64,000 bases of DNA, from NCBI RefSeq assembly GCF_040954645.1, contig NC_092806.1:79704641-79768640 (forward strand), given 5' to 3'. Position numbers and translations under genes: made by a program. The notes beneath the pieces were generated by a model. It was not told the DNA's origin and searched no databases. It saw only the letters and a list, made by a program, of their open reading frames with translations. The DNA comes from Diabrotica undecimpunctata. Its lineage: Eukaryota; Arthropoda; Insecta; Coleoptera; Chrysomelidae. Shown in pieces: positions 22,840 through 34,446 of this stretch (position 1 is the first letter of the stretch; each line of letters begins with the position of its first letter).

Positions 22840-24531
22840 TTTCCCAAAACTTTATTACCATACGTTAATACCGCCTAGATGCAAAATTTACAGAACAGTA
22901 AAAAAATTTCAAACACTAAAGAACGACAGATTAGTGGAACAACAGGAGATACTACCTGGAATATTCATAGCGAGAGCAATCATTTCAAGCAATAATTCGT
23001 ACATCAAAATTTTGAATACAACCTACGAAACGGTAAAGATAGAGACAAACACAATCAGAACACTAGACATTAGATTGATTAGCATATTATATAGACTGAT
23101 CAATGACATCATAGAAGGAATTACGGGAATCACTTAAGTTAGATATCCCAGAATACACACGCGATAAATTGGTATCTTTATGTGAGGAATACTCAGATAT
23201 ATTCGCCCTAAGGCACGATATGCTAACATGTAACAACTTCTATGAACAAAAACTAAAAGTGAAAGACCAAACCCCAGTATACATCAAGAATTATAGGACA
23301 CCGCATGCACAAGCAGAAGAGTTAAACCGACAAGTACAGAAATTGAGAGACCAAGGAATTATAGAACCATCTACATCAGAATATAATAGAGCGGTAGTGC
23401 TCGGACCGCAAAAGGGTATAGATGGAAATAAATCATGAGGATTATGCATAGATTTTAGACAACTGAACAAGAAAATAGTCACAAACAAATTCCCATTACC
23501 AAGAATAGACTCAATACTAGATCAACTAGGGAGAGCAAAATGGTTTTCAGTTATAGACCTAATGTCAGGTTTTCACCAAATACCATTAGAAACATCATCG
23601 AGGAAATACACATCGTTCATGACGGAGAATAGAGCATTTCAATTCACCAGATTACCTTTTGGATTAAACGTAAGCCCGAATAGCTTTTCAAGAATGATGT
23701 CAATAGCTTTTTCAGGATTAACCCCGGACAAAGCATTTCTTTACATGGACGATATAGTAGTAATAGGAATATCAGAAAAGCATCATTTAGATAACCTAAA
23801 AAAGACATTTGAGACATGTCGAAAGTTCAACCTAAAACTTAACCCAGGAAAATGTCAATTTTTTAGAAGAGAAATATTTAGGACATGGTCTTTCTCAGGA
23901 AGGAGTATCACCAGATAAAGCAAAATATGCAACGATTGAACAATATCCGACACCTAAGACAGCAGAAGAGACAAAAAGATTCGTATCATTTTGTAACCAC
24001 TATAGACGTTTTATTCAAAATTTTGCTGAAATATGCATACCATTAAACAGATTATCGAGGAAAGGAGTAGAATTTTTTTTGGTCTAAGGAATGTGAAGAA
24101 TCATTCAATAAGCTCAAATCATCTCTGATGAAACCACCAATCTTAAAATATCCGGATTTCAGTAAACAATTCATTTGACAACAGACGCATCCAACGAGAG
24201 CTGTTCAGCAATTTTAAGTCAAAACTATAACGGAAGAGACCTACCGATATCATACGCATCAAGAAGTTTTAGTAAAGGAGAATGTAATAAACCTATAATC
24301 ATCAAGGAATTACTAGCAATTCATTGGGGAATTAACCATTTCAAATGTTATTTATATGGAGCACCAACATTTTTGGTAAAAACGGATCATAAACCCTTAA
24401 CACACCTATTTTCAATGAAGAAACCTACCTCAAAACTTACGAGGATCAGATTTGATCTAGAGGAATACGACTTTGAAATAGAATATATTACAGGGAAAAA
24501 TAAATACGCGGGGACAGTCTTTCGAAAATAA
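22840..24531 (+). pseudogene. Gypsy 1 RT-RNase H region
   Basis: Protease-RT linker (LIPPRCKIYRTVKK) near 22870. RT begins about 23170: YDFRQL-type block near 23445, SVIDLMSGFHQIPLE near 23548, FTRLPFGL near 23645 and catalytic FLYMDDIVVIG at 23736-23768. The connection/tether (HYRRFIQNFAE) is near 24000 and RNase H from 24172 (TTDASNESCSAILSQ, KTDHKPL). A TGA at 23436, a frame change near 23875 and one near 24075 break it. Confidence 0.85.
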
Positions 24532-24969
24532 CATTCCATCAACTAAAGAACTTATATATACATAACACGCATATACTAGCTATAACCCGAGCTCAATCAA
24601 GAAGAAAAATGGAAGAAACAAGATACAAGGATACAGAGAGTAAACCTACATTACAGCCGGAAGTCCACAAGCAACCAGTAAGAAGGTACTAAATAATTTA
24701 GAGGCGCATAGACTACCAATTTTGTCTTTTGGAGTAGATTGAATCTCACCAAGACTGAGCATTCGGATCAAAAACAAAATCAAGTGCAGCAAGAACATGG
24801 TCACAGGATTCAATCACTTTGATTTAAGTCAAATGTTGGCACAGCTTGATTGGCTGGCGGTAGAGAATGCAGTACGTAAAGTAAAGATATACGTAAATGA
24901 TATTATTTTTGAATTGTGCACAATTGATGAATTTATAAAAGGAGACAAATTATTGAAAAATATTATATT

Positions 24970-24974
<5 letters not shown>

Positions 24975-25015
<41 letters not shown>
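24975..25015. repeat. (TA)n left of pogo-like MITE
   Basis: About 20 TA units. The MITE begins CAG immediately after it. Confidence 0.95.
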
Positions 25016-25018
<3 letters not shown>

Positions 25019-25733
25019 TAGACTCCCTCTATAACGAGAACTGAAATGACAGACTAATTACCTCGTTATAAGCCGATCTCGTTATATCAGACAATCATAA
25101 TACTGTGCATACATATGAATCTGTAGTTTTCTAAACCATTAACTTCCTATAGTGAAGCCATTCGGAGCAATATAAGATGCTAATAAATATTGTTTGAATG
25201 GCCTTTTTGAAAAAAAGTTATTTACTTTTATTGTCAATGAAATATATTAAAACATAAAAGAGTTGTTTACTTTTATTATATTATTATTATTAACTAAGAT
25301 ATACGTTAAAACAAAAAAGTTGTAATTATATTTTTTTCCAACTATATAATGTATAAATCGTATTTTCAAGGATAACATAAACTATTGCTTCTGCAATTTT
25401 AAGAACACTGTTATTTTTAACTGCTTTAAATGGTCCAGTATCATTCTATCATATTTTCTAAAGATGTGAAACAGTTGTATTTATTCATTGTAAAGAAGTT
25501 TATTGCGGGCTGCAGTTAAGTTTATTGAGGGGCTGTTTGAAAAGGTATTTATTTATAGCCACGACCGGACTAAAAACGTAAAAAACACGTTTTTGGATAT
25601 TATTTTCTCTCGTTATAACCAAATTTGCCTTGCTATAGACGGTTATAGTCCAATAGAAATTTCACGGGACATCTAATGTATCTCGTTATAAGCGAAACCT
25701 CGTAATAACCGTGTTCGTTATAGAGGGAGTATA

Positions 25734-25736
<3 letters not shown>
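25016..25736. mobile_element. Pogo/Tigger-like MITE inside (TA)n
   Basis: The ends are inverted: CAGTAGACTCCCTCTATAAC at 25016 and its complement (one mismatch) ending 25736, each flanked by TA. The start CAGTA and the CTCCCTCTATAACGA block resemble the ends of insect pogo/Tigger-type elements. The 721-bp interior has no transposase. It holds further CTCGTTATA motifs near both ends (25061, 25079, 25609, 25681), possible subterminal binding sites. Confidence 0.8.
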
Positions 25737-25813
<77 letters not shown>

Positions 25814-25826
25814 ATATATATATATC

Positions 25827-25894
<68 letters not shown>
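25737..25894. repeat. (TA)n, imperfect, right of MITE
   Basis: About 158 bp of TA with TCTATATA and TAATATA interruptions, between the MITE and repeat C. Confidence 0.95.
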
Positions 25895-25899
<5 letters not shown>

Positions 25900-26330
25900 T
25901 AGCGGTTAATGTAAGCTCCGTTCTAAAACGGTATTATACTAACTCCAGTAGAATATACACCGTGTATTTTATTATCTGAGTAGCGCTTTATGTAGACTCC
26001 GACCAACACGTAGGATTAAGTGGACTCCACAAAAGGATAAACCATTTTTGGGATCCGTATTTACGATATTGCATATACTTCTAAACTCCTGCGATGTTGC
26101 CAATAATTGTATTAGTAGTAGATTTTCAAATTTTACAGCAGGTACATTCTGGAACTTGAAATTTATTTCAATATCCATCAATTTAATCATGGAGGAATTT
26201 GAGGACTATTTGACTAATTTATGTAGTTAAATATAAATTGTTAACCAACATATACCTTTAGTTTACTTTTTAGTTTTAATAAGCAAGGCGGTAATTTATA
26301 TTACTTGCTTTATATATTTTCAAACATAAG
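25895..26330 (+). repeat. Repeat C, copy 1
   Basis: Starts TCTAGCGGTTAATGTAAGCT at the (TA)n edge and matches the reverse complement of 54841-55262. Its terminus resembles that of repeat A (TCTACGGCATAAAGTGGACT). It contains several ACTCCG/GCTCCG boxes. The short ORFs inside are not conserved between copies. Confidence 0.75.
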
Positions 26331-26799
26331 AAAGTGTGTATTATAAACATTTAGTACATAAATGTACGTATATCAAATAGAGTAATCGTGTAACAGTTTC
26401 TGAAATTAGAAGCCCCTTCGGTAAGATTATAAAGTTTGTTACCACAAAAAATCTACTAGCATGCACAGAGATGAGAGAGACCTACACAGAAGAAGATCTA
26501 TTTTTAGCGAATGACAGGGCCATCTATGTAGCCAACCATTGGAAATACAAAATTTAAAGCTGTTGGTGTTCCGGACACGGAAAGTAAAGTAAGTATAAAA
26601 AGAGGTAAAAGTAAAATGAAAAGAAAAATAAAACACTTATATAATATGTAGACCTGAAAGTGCGCCGGAGGGTTTGAAATAAGAATTTACCTAAGGAATG
26701 AAATGAGAATTTACCTAATATAAAACAGATCTGAAAGAGAACAAAAAACAGATCAAAGAATTAATACAGATTAAGTACATCCTTAAGTAACATATCTCA
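26331..26799. other. No feature recognised
   Basis: AT-rich spacer between repeat C and the LINE 5' end. Nothing supported on either strand. Confidence 0.5.
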
Positions 26800-26999
26800 A
26801 ATCCGCCTGCAGTTTTGTGGGGTAGATCGAGTAGCTCGACAGAACTGTTGCCGGTCCCAAGCCCAAATAAAGGAGAAGGGGATCTACAGCCCGTTTAGCA
26901 CTCTACTGATAGACTTTAAAACCATACAGCTCATAGAAACAGAATTATGCCTCGGGACAGGAATGATTTCATTACGACGACTAACGGGAGAAAGAGGAC

Positions 27000-27655
27000 A
27001 ACGAATTTGTGGTAAACGAGAAATACACTTCGCATCGGTGCTTTGAACGTAAAGTCTCTACAAGAGAGCAGAAAATTACAAACGAGCTTGTAGAAAAAAA
27101 ATATAGACATGTGTGCGCTAAAAGATACAAAGAAAAACGGAAAAGGGTCAAATTATTATAGATGACCATCTCATGATTTACAGTGGTGTTGCCAAAGAAA
27201 CCAGAGCCAAAGAAGGAGTCGGTCTATTAGTACACAAAAATTTTTTACACCAAGTATAAAAATAGTAAGTGTAAAAATTAAACTGGATGTCAAACCTCTG
27301 AATGTGATAGCAATTCATGCACCAGAGAACAACAAAGATACCACCACAAGGGAAAACTTCTACGAACACCTTCAGACTGTAATAAACGAGACCCCAAATG
27401 ATAAATATATAATCATTATGGGTGATTTTAACGGCCGTGTTGGCAATGATTTAGTTCCAGGGATAAAACAGCGATATAACGAAAATATCAGAAATGAAAA
27501 CGGAAACCTTTTAACGGACCTCTGCAGCAAAAACCAGATACGTAATAATAATACATTTTTTCCTCACAAAGAACAATACAAATACATTTTTGAAAACAGT
27601 AGAGGACAAAGATCTATTATAGACTATATTCTGTTGAATAGAGGGCACTAACATC
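27000..27655 (+). pseudogene. LINE endonuclease domain
   Basis: RIGALNVKSLQESRK near 27020 is the start of the domain. VIAIHAPE near 27310, IIIMGDFNGRVG near 27410-27445 and SIIDYILLNRG near 27615-27645 are the apurinic-type endonuclease motifs. The catalytic acid block around 27110 and the reading frame upstream of 27300 are damaged. The enzyme nicks target DNA to prime reverse transcription. Confidence 0.75.
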
Positions 27656-28269
27656 AGCAGAAATAGAAAGCGATCACAAATTGGTATTGTGCCGAATGCC
27701 GAATGAAACATGTATATGTGATAACAAAACGCCGAAATACACCACAAAGATAAAAGTCGAAAGCTTACAGGATGACTCAACAAGATACCTATTCCAGAAA
27801 AGAAGAACCGAAAAAAACAGAAAAACATATATCACAGAAAGTGATGGAGTCGAAGAAAGCTGGGCAAAAGTTAAGTCTAATATCTTAGCCTCGGCCAAGA
27901 AAGTTCTTGGTAAAAGAAATATAAATAAAGTGAAGGAAAAATGTAAAGAAAACAAAAAAGCTTACCTGAAATACATGTCAACCAAAACACAAGAGGCATA
28001 ACATAATTACAAGACAATTAGAAACGAAACACATGCACTTATAAGAAAAATAAAAAATAGTCACCGGGAACGTTTTTCGAAAGAAATGGAACATAATTTT
28101 TCTCGTCTGCAAAAGGAAATATAGCGCTTCATTAGACGTCAAAGAACGGAGGTAAAGTAACTAATAGAACTAAAATACATAGAAAATGATACGTGGATTG
28201 ACTACCTAAAGAAGCTATATACAGGAGAAAAACAAACGACGCTAGAACCGGAAACATCAGAAATTACAA

Positions 28270-29165
28270 CATACATATAAAGAACTTAATATAAATGTAC
28301 AGGAAGTTCGGAAAATACTTGAAAACCTGAGGAACAGAAAAGCAGCAGGTAAAGACGGGATACCAAATGAATACTCAAATATTGTGGAGGTGCAATGACA
28401 GAAAAATTAACAACATTAATTAATAAAATTATAAAACACAATAAAATGCCGGAAGAATGGAGAAGGAGCGAACTAACTCTACTATTTAAAAAAGGAGATA
28501 AAAACAGACAAAAAGCTACAGAGGTATAAACTTGTTAAATACTACGCTAAAACTTACAACTAAAATTTTACAAGTGCTAATTAATCACAATATAAGTTTA
28601 GCAGATGAACAACCGGGTTTTTTTAGTGGTAGATCATGTACAGATGCAAAATTCGTAATAAAGCAAATTACTGAGAAATCACTGAAGTATAATAGACCAG
28701 CATTCCTGTGTCTGATTGACCTAAAGAAAGCGTTCTACAGAGTAAGACTGGAAGATGTAATCCATCTTCTGTATAATAGAGAAGCTCTCCTAAATATTAT
28801 AAAAACTATCGAAAACATCGACCAAAACAACAAAATTGAAGTCAGAATATAGGGACAACTTACAGAATCTATAGAAATAGGCAGCAGAATAAGACAAGGG
28901 GATTCGTTGAGATTGAGCCCCATGATCTTCAATTTGATCATGGATCAAATCATCAAAAGCGTTAACAAACGAAGAGGATACAGAATGGGAAACAAAGAAA
29001 TTAAAATACTCCGTTACGCAGATGACGCAATATTAATAGCCCAAGATGAAGATAGTTTGCAAAGACTGGTCCACAAATTTAACATGAGAGCAAAAGAATT
29101 TAATATGACAATCTCATCTCAGAAAACTAAAACAATAGTAGTCAGCAAAGGACCACAGATGTAAA
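28270..29165 (+). pseudogene. LINE reverse transcriptase
   Basis: LRNRKAAGKDGIPNEY near 28330, MPEEWRRSELTLLFKKGD near 28448, ADEQPGFFSGRSCTDAKFVI near 28600, LIDLKKAFYRV near 28715, GDSLRLSPMIFNLIMD near 28898 and the catalytic RYADDAILIAQ at 29010-29042. The frames break near 28400, 28515 and at a TAG at 28850. The GR-C-DA block and YADDA are typical of insect LINE RTs. Confidence 0.8.
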
Positions 29166-29957
29166 ATAGAAATTGATGGCATTAGCAGAAACAAGACCCG
29201 ACACAGCCACAACGCAAAGAATAATGGACGCGGCAGAGATGAGAGTACTGAGAAGAATTACAGGAAATACTCTGAGAAATCGAAAAGAAAATGTAAGGTA
29301 TAGTGTATAAATGAATGGATACAAAATAGAAAAAAAGAATGGAATAACCACATAGGTAATGAAAATAAAATACCTGGCATTATGAATTTATTATGACAAT
29401 TTCATCTCAGAAAACTAAAACAATAGTAGTCAGCAAAGAACCAACTAGATGTAAAATAGAAATTGATGGCATCAGTATTGAACAAATAATGGAAATAAAA
29501 TACCTGGGAATTACACTGTCCAGCTACGGAGACCTGGACAAAGAAGTGAGAGATCAAGTACTAAAAGCAAATAGACTGGCAGGATGCCTTAATAACACTA
29601 TATGGCTAAACAGACACATTAACACTGAGATGATATCAATTTATAAAGCCAGTGTAAGACATATAATGACATATGCCTCAAAAACAAGACTCGACACAGC
29701 CACAAATCAAATCAATAATGGAAAAGGCAGAGATGAGAGTACTGAGAACAATTATAGGAAATACGCTGAGAAATCAAAAGAGAAGTGAAGACATTAGAAG
29801 AAAATGTAACGTAAAGTGTATAAATGAATTGACACAAAATAGAAAAAAAGAATGGAATAATCACACAAGCAGAATGGAGGAGACCCGTGACGTCAAAATT
29901 GCAAGAGATAAGTCACGAATCGGCAGAATAAGTATCGGACGGTCGCGCAAAAGATGA
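29166..29957 (+). pseudogene. LINE RT C-terminus with duplicated segments
   Basis: 29394-29475 repeats 29108-29180 (TISSQKTKTIVVSK is encoded in both), and 29180-29350 anticipates 29690-29850 (RPDTATTQRIMDAAEMRVLR against 29698 onward). The proper order then resumes: YLGITLSSYGDLDKEV, IYKASVRHIMTYA, and a frame shift to AEMRVLRTIIGNTLRNQ and DIRRKCNV, ending at 29957. Confidence 0.7.
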
Positions 29958-30189
29958 AGTGATAACCTTCCATAGAGGTATTATTCCGCCAATGAACAAG
30001 TAAAATTGCTTATAAAGAGAAATAATAACAAGAAAAAAAGTAACATCTCTCAGATAAATAAGCGGAACAACAGAAACTGAGTATAAACGTGAAATTCCAG
30101 AATTAACATTAAATAAATTACCGCAAATCGTACGAACTGAAATAAGTATTATTTTCTGCACATCCATATATTATATAATATAATAAGAA

Positions 30190-30370
30190 CTATATTTAAA
30201 CCAAGTGACAGAAAAAAAATTATATATACATTTACTTCTAAATGATTAAGGTCTATAAAATTATTATTACAGTTAAAGCTTATACAAGCGACAAAATTTT
30301 TAAAACAATTAGACCGAACATAATATCATAACTGTAAAACATAATATATACGGAAACAATAAAGAAATAG
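30190..30370 (+). repeat. Repeat D, copy 1
   Basis: TATATTTAAACCAAGTGACA and about 170 bp after it recur in the same orientation at 54349-54540. It follows the LINE 3' flank. No coding capacity; origin unknown. Confidence 0.6.
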
Positions 30371-30563
30371 ATATGTTTAGTGGTTATGAAACCGCTTGTC
30401 GTCTGCCATGAATTTTATTACAGAATCAAGTTACCATTAGACACCAAAATATTTTGTCTCAGTAATGACTTACTACGATAAAAATAAATAGAATACTTTT
30501 ATAATACACAACGTTATAAAGGTAAAACTATAAAAAGATATACATATAATATATTAATGATAT

Positions 30564-30976
30564 TGTAGCGAGATTAAATAAAACGAGCGGTTCGAATTTA
30601 TATACATATATTTATTTATAACTTTACAGTTCGGTAGTATCTTAACAACTAACTCTACTTCTAACATTGTTACCTATATATACTACAGTTACTAGGTTCG
30701 AGATTATTCTGGCGTTGTCCCACCTCTTTTTCGCCTACGTGACCGGTTATTCTCTTTCGCACTCGATACGCTTCGAAGTTTCGAGAAGGGTATTAGAGAT
30801 GCAATGCAACCGTTACCTGGGCCATGCCGAGAGTATGTTCGTAACAATATATATGATGATTCATAAACGCATGTTAATAACAATTTGTAACAAACACATA
30901 AAGATACCCACTAGAAAGTTTATAATTTCAAAACGACAGTAAAATAACGTTCAATTCAAAGGTTCAAATCGCGACA
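30564..30976 (-). repeat. Possible solo LTR
   Basis: 413 bp bounded by TGTAGCG and CGCGACA, a near-perfect inverted TGT...ACA pair as in LTRs. Read on the minus strand, an AATAAA signal lies about 50 bp before the 3' boundary. It is more GC-rich than its flanks. No clear target duplication and no internal retroelement sequence beside it. Confidence 0.35.
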
Positions 30977-32290
30977 TAATATGAAATAATTCAACAGCAA
31001 GTAAAAGTACTTTTTCTTTACATATTTCTTTGTCGTCTTCTGAATCTTCATTTCCATTCGTTCCTATCTAAGCACATGTTATCTACAAGGTACTTCTTCA
31101 TTTTTTATTCACTACTCTTTTTGCTATGACTTTCGTCATTTTATTTATTCATATCGTTCTCACTCATAACACATATTGGGTAGTTTATTGTTTCAATAAA
31201 CTTTTTCTGTTTATATCCGTATCATATAAGTTTTCTAGTTATTATAGCGTATATAGTGTATGTTAATTCCATTGTATTTCTTATATTTTCAATATTAATT
31301 CTTTCCAATCAAGATTTTCGAGCAGCTCTGAACCATTGGCCCATTTTTGTTGCTTTTGTCACTGTTTCTCCTTTCTTTTAACTACAACTTTTCTCCACGT
31401 TGATCGGTATCCTACATATCTGCATTCAAATGAAATATTAACTTTTTGAGATATCCGAATATCATTATAAGAGCTTTCTTCATTCAGTATCTGTTCTTAA
31501 TCTATACGGATTTGTAGCATTATACTAATAAGGCCTTATTTGTTTTATTCATTCTTCCTAATTTGCATCAATATATTAAAATAGGTCTGAAGTTTGTATT
31601 ATGCTCGTTATTCCTTCAGTGACGGTATTATTAACTGTGATTATTGATCCAATAATATTTAAAAGTGTTCCATACTTTCGAAATTGCAGTTGTAGACTTT
31701 TTTGTTTTATCTAGATTTATTTAATTGGTGTCTTCTGTGTATTTGCTTGTATTTGGTTTTCACTTCGTTGATGTTTTAGTTTCTTATGAAGTCGATATCA
31801 TCAGCATTATGTTAGGAGCTGCTTTGTACATTGGACCGTTAACGGATTACATGTTAAATGGACGTTATATCTATTTTGGTAAGCTGTTCGTTAATTTTTT
31901 AACTATTTGAATCGAGAATTTGTATTTTATTAGATCTCTGGTTTATTTATTTTATATGTCTGATGTTTTGTTTCCTGTATCGTTACTACAAGGATTTTGC
32001 TGGATACCGACATAGGGAACCTGGTGGTACGTACATGATGTTTTGATTACCAACAGTAGAAAATTTGTCCTGCTGTAAAATCATGATTATTTTACTAGAA
32101 AATATAATGTTGTTTAATAATAATAAAGTTGTTACACTTTGCTTTCTCCATCGAGGTCGCAGTGAGACTGCTACCATTATACCTTCTGGTATTTAATATT
32201 TTGCCGATCAAGCAACACTTCCTATAGTCATTAACTTGGTACCATAGATAAAGAATATATATTACTGAGTAGATAGGAAACTGTGTAGGT
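30977..32290. other. Mostly unrecognised; trace of a reverse transcriptase
   Basis: On the minus strand near 31810-31785 the translation reads ADDIDFI, the catalytic motif of many insect LINE RTs, but its surroundings are too decayed to define a domain. Nothing else is supported in this 1.3 kb. Confidence 0.3.
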
Positions 32291-32513
32291 TATTTCTGGA
32301 CAATGCGCCATCTGGCGGCCTTAGGAAAGCAACATCTTTTTAAAAAATCTTCTCGTAATTCTTCAAATATAAAGATTAATATTGAGGGTTTGATTACAAA
32401 AATAAAACAAACGTTGGTTCTTTTTCTACTTTATTTTCTTTTTACGTTTTTATATAAACATTAATTACATGTATTTAAATGTAGTTGGTTAAACAGTGGC
32501 TATTCTGTAGTTT

Positions 32514-33038
32514 CTATAAATTACAACACAGAAACAGAGAAGGAATAGCATCACATTTCAAGGTGGACTTATATCTCAATCCAACATAGCGGGCTTCTGG
32601 TCCAAAATGAATTGTGCAAGTCTTCTCTGCCAATTTTGTTAATCCAAATATCATAAAGCTAAAAAATAAATAGTTTGTTTTTAATATTTTCTGTGAAATA
32701 ATGTTACATAGTATATTTCTAGAGGTGCTTTACAAAAGGACAAAAAGTTTTGTACAAAAAGTTCTTGAAACATTGAAGAATTGCCACATTTTTAATGACG
32801 ATAATTTTAATTCCTAAAAAACTTTTACCTAATTCTATATCGGCAACAATTCTAATACACATCATAACGTGAAAGAAAGAAGTTTGGGACAACATTGGAC
32901 ATTTTAAGGCAATTATTAAAAAATAAATAAAATCTTATATCAGCATTTTCTACTTACCGCCCTATCTTTTGGAAAAATATGCATTTGAGCATCCTTATTG
33001 TAATTATTACAACCATTAACGCAACAGTTAAAAACCGT
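32514..33038 (-). pseudogene. Decayed two-exon THAP zinc-finger gene
   Basis: Exon 1 (33038-32958) encodes TVFNCCVNGCNNYNKDAQMH and IFPKDRA, followed by donor GTAAGT. Exon 2 begins after TTTATTTTTTAG at 32658: LYDIWINKIGRED, then one frame over KTCTIHFGPE, LKCDAIPSLF, stop at 32514. Spliced, this gives the THAP signature: CxxxC, FPKD, a tryptophan, CxxH and the closing AVPTIF-like box. THAP domains are DNA-binding zinc fingers found in host regulators and at the N-terminus of P-element transposases. No in-frame ATG exists (ATA-ATT-ACG precede, after a stop), and a one-base shift lies near 32630. No effector domain is seen downstream. Confidence 0.6.
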
Positions 33039-33044
33039 AATTAT

Positions 33045-33338
33045 TTAAATATGATGGCAAAAAAACAAACAATTATTTAATCGCAAATAATACAACTCAA
33101 AACACTGTGTCGAAACCACAATAAAAATGGCGTACTTGTTTTGTTGGTTGCGGTATTGCGCAGTCACGAAGCTTTGCTATGAATGCTACGCCCTCTGGTG
33201 TCCTTAGGAAATACAAATTTCAGAGGACTGTCACTCCCATAAGAGATACCCAGGCATGCTTGATACTGATATCTCTACTCCCCGATTTCAGCAAGCAGTC
33301 ACCAAACTATTAAAACTGCTACATTCATGCCTCCTATT
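33045..33338. other. Spacer between THAP relic and hAT element
   Basis: CCTCTGGTGTCCTTAGGAAA near 33190-33210 resembles CATCTGGCGGCCTTAGGAAA near 32310-32330 in direct orientation, so the THAP relic sits between two related short sequences. No ORF. Confidence 0.4.
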
Positions 33339-34411
33339 CAGTGGCGGCTCGTGGCTTGAGAGACAAGGTCGGCAAGGTATTTTTTGTCTCCTCAGATAGG
33401 TATACCGTCTAATTAAGACTTAAGTAAATCATCATAGGAGATTTTTTGTTTTCTTGTTTTTTGTTTTTTTTTCCTATAAATTTAGAACCTAAACATGTTT
33501 ATAAATTAACTCAAGTCTACGTTGTTTGGAAGTAGCAAAATGGGTTATAACGTCATCGTAAAATTTATTAGAGTTTTGGAGAGATTTTAAAATTTTTTTC
33601 TATTGACATTTGAGACAAGCTTGACATTCTCTCTTGTTTCATGGTATTTCGACAATAAGTTTTGATTCTTTTGAGGCAAGAGAAATCTCGTTCATTTGAG
33701 GCAGACGTTGGTGGTAATGAGAGAATTAATGATAATAATTTATTAATTTCGGTAACAGTTTGTTGTAATGAATTGCAGTATATAAAATTATACATATCTT
33801 GTAACTTATCCCATCTTCCGAAAATATTTGGATCAGCATATAAAACTTTTAATTCATTTTCTAATTTTATTTTATTAAAGAATGATGGATAATTTTTAAT
33901 TAACCTGTCTAATAAATATCTTGGAAATTCTTTGGCGTAACTTTTAAATTTTGAATCGTCAAAGAGGTCAAAAATTTGCAAATCTTCAAAATTCGAAAAA
34001 CCAATATCTATTTGCATAATAATAGTATCCAAAATTTCAAAATATACTCGTTTTTCGATATCTGTTTCTGTGTCATGCCTTTGTCTTTTTTTTTGGAGGT
34101 TCGGAAATATCAAGCGAGTCCAAAACTTCTCTGCGTATATACTGGAAATTACTATCATTACGAAAATCTCTGAGATTTTGCACCAGTCTTGTTATTCTAT
34201 TTTTGGAATGAATAATGTCAGTTAATTGATTTTGAACAACATTGAATATCAAATCGGTTTGGGTAAACACTTTTTTAAAAACATTTAAAAGTATGTTAAA
34301 AGAATAATCATTTAATAAAGTTTTCAAACCGATTGCTTCACGGATCGAGATATCATCACTGTGAAAATCGTCGCATTCAATAATAAAATCAAAAACTTCC
34401 AAAAGCTCCAA
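33339..34411 (-). mobile_element. hAT element, 3' half, truncated by repeat X
   Basis: The 3' terminus reads CAGTGGCGGCTCGTGG on the plus strand at 33339, a terminal sequence typical of ZMYM/THAP12-like hAT elements. The coding region lies at 33568-34411 on the minus strand. The 5' half is missing: similarity to hAT ends where repeat X begins at about 34411. The 8-bp duplication cannot be checked with only one end present. Confidence 0.75.
33568..34411 (-). pseudogene. hAT transposase C-terminal half
   Basis: 34411-34073 carries the helical insertion-domain region. A frame shift in the lysine-rich segment near 34090 (SEPPKKK against NLQKKRQRH) leads to 34158-33568. The end contains LSLPPTSASNERDFSCLKRI followed by MKQERMSSLSQMSIE, the hAT dimerisation domain with its conserved ASxERxFS and RLSxLxxLxIE blocks. 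It lacks the BED finger and first catalytic acids because the 5' half is gone. Confidence 0.8.
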
Positions 34412-34446
34412 AAATTTAACTTTTAATACACAGAAGAAATAATTAT

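Larger units (their letters stand above)
20990..24974 (+). mobile_element. Ty3/gypsy element 1, broken, with nested mariner insert
   Basis: Order on the plus strand: end of gag (QAYRGNQRGGLNRN), protease, an interrupting reversed mariner-like element (about 21669-22830), the protease-RT linker, RT and RNase H. It stops after the TGKNKYAGTVFRK block near 24530, so integrase is missing. Recognisable LTRs are not found. The 430 bp after 24530 hold unrecognised remnants up to the (TA)n tract. Confidence 0.8.
26800..30180 (+). mobile_element. Non-LTR retrotransposon (endonuclease-RT), internally rearranged
   Basis: The 5' region around 26820-26880 (GGGTAGATCGAGTAGCTCGA, GTTGCCGGTCCCAAGCCCA) is of the type preceding endonuclease-RT LINE ORFs. 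Endonuclease and RT follow in order on the plus strand, with many stops. Near 29170-29390 a later segment is copied ahead of its proper place. It is the same family as the RT pieces at 34447-35340 and 47798-48690. Confidence 0.75.

Noticed and set aside
32514..34411. A single THAP-hAT gene like THAP12
   Set aside because: On the minus strand the hAT part comes first and ends with its own terminus at 33339 before the THAP exons, the reverse of the order in THAP12.
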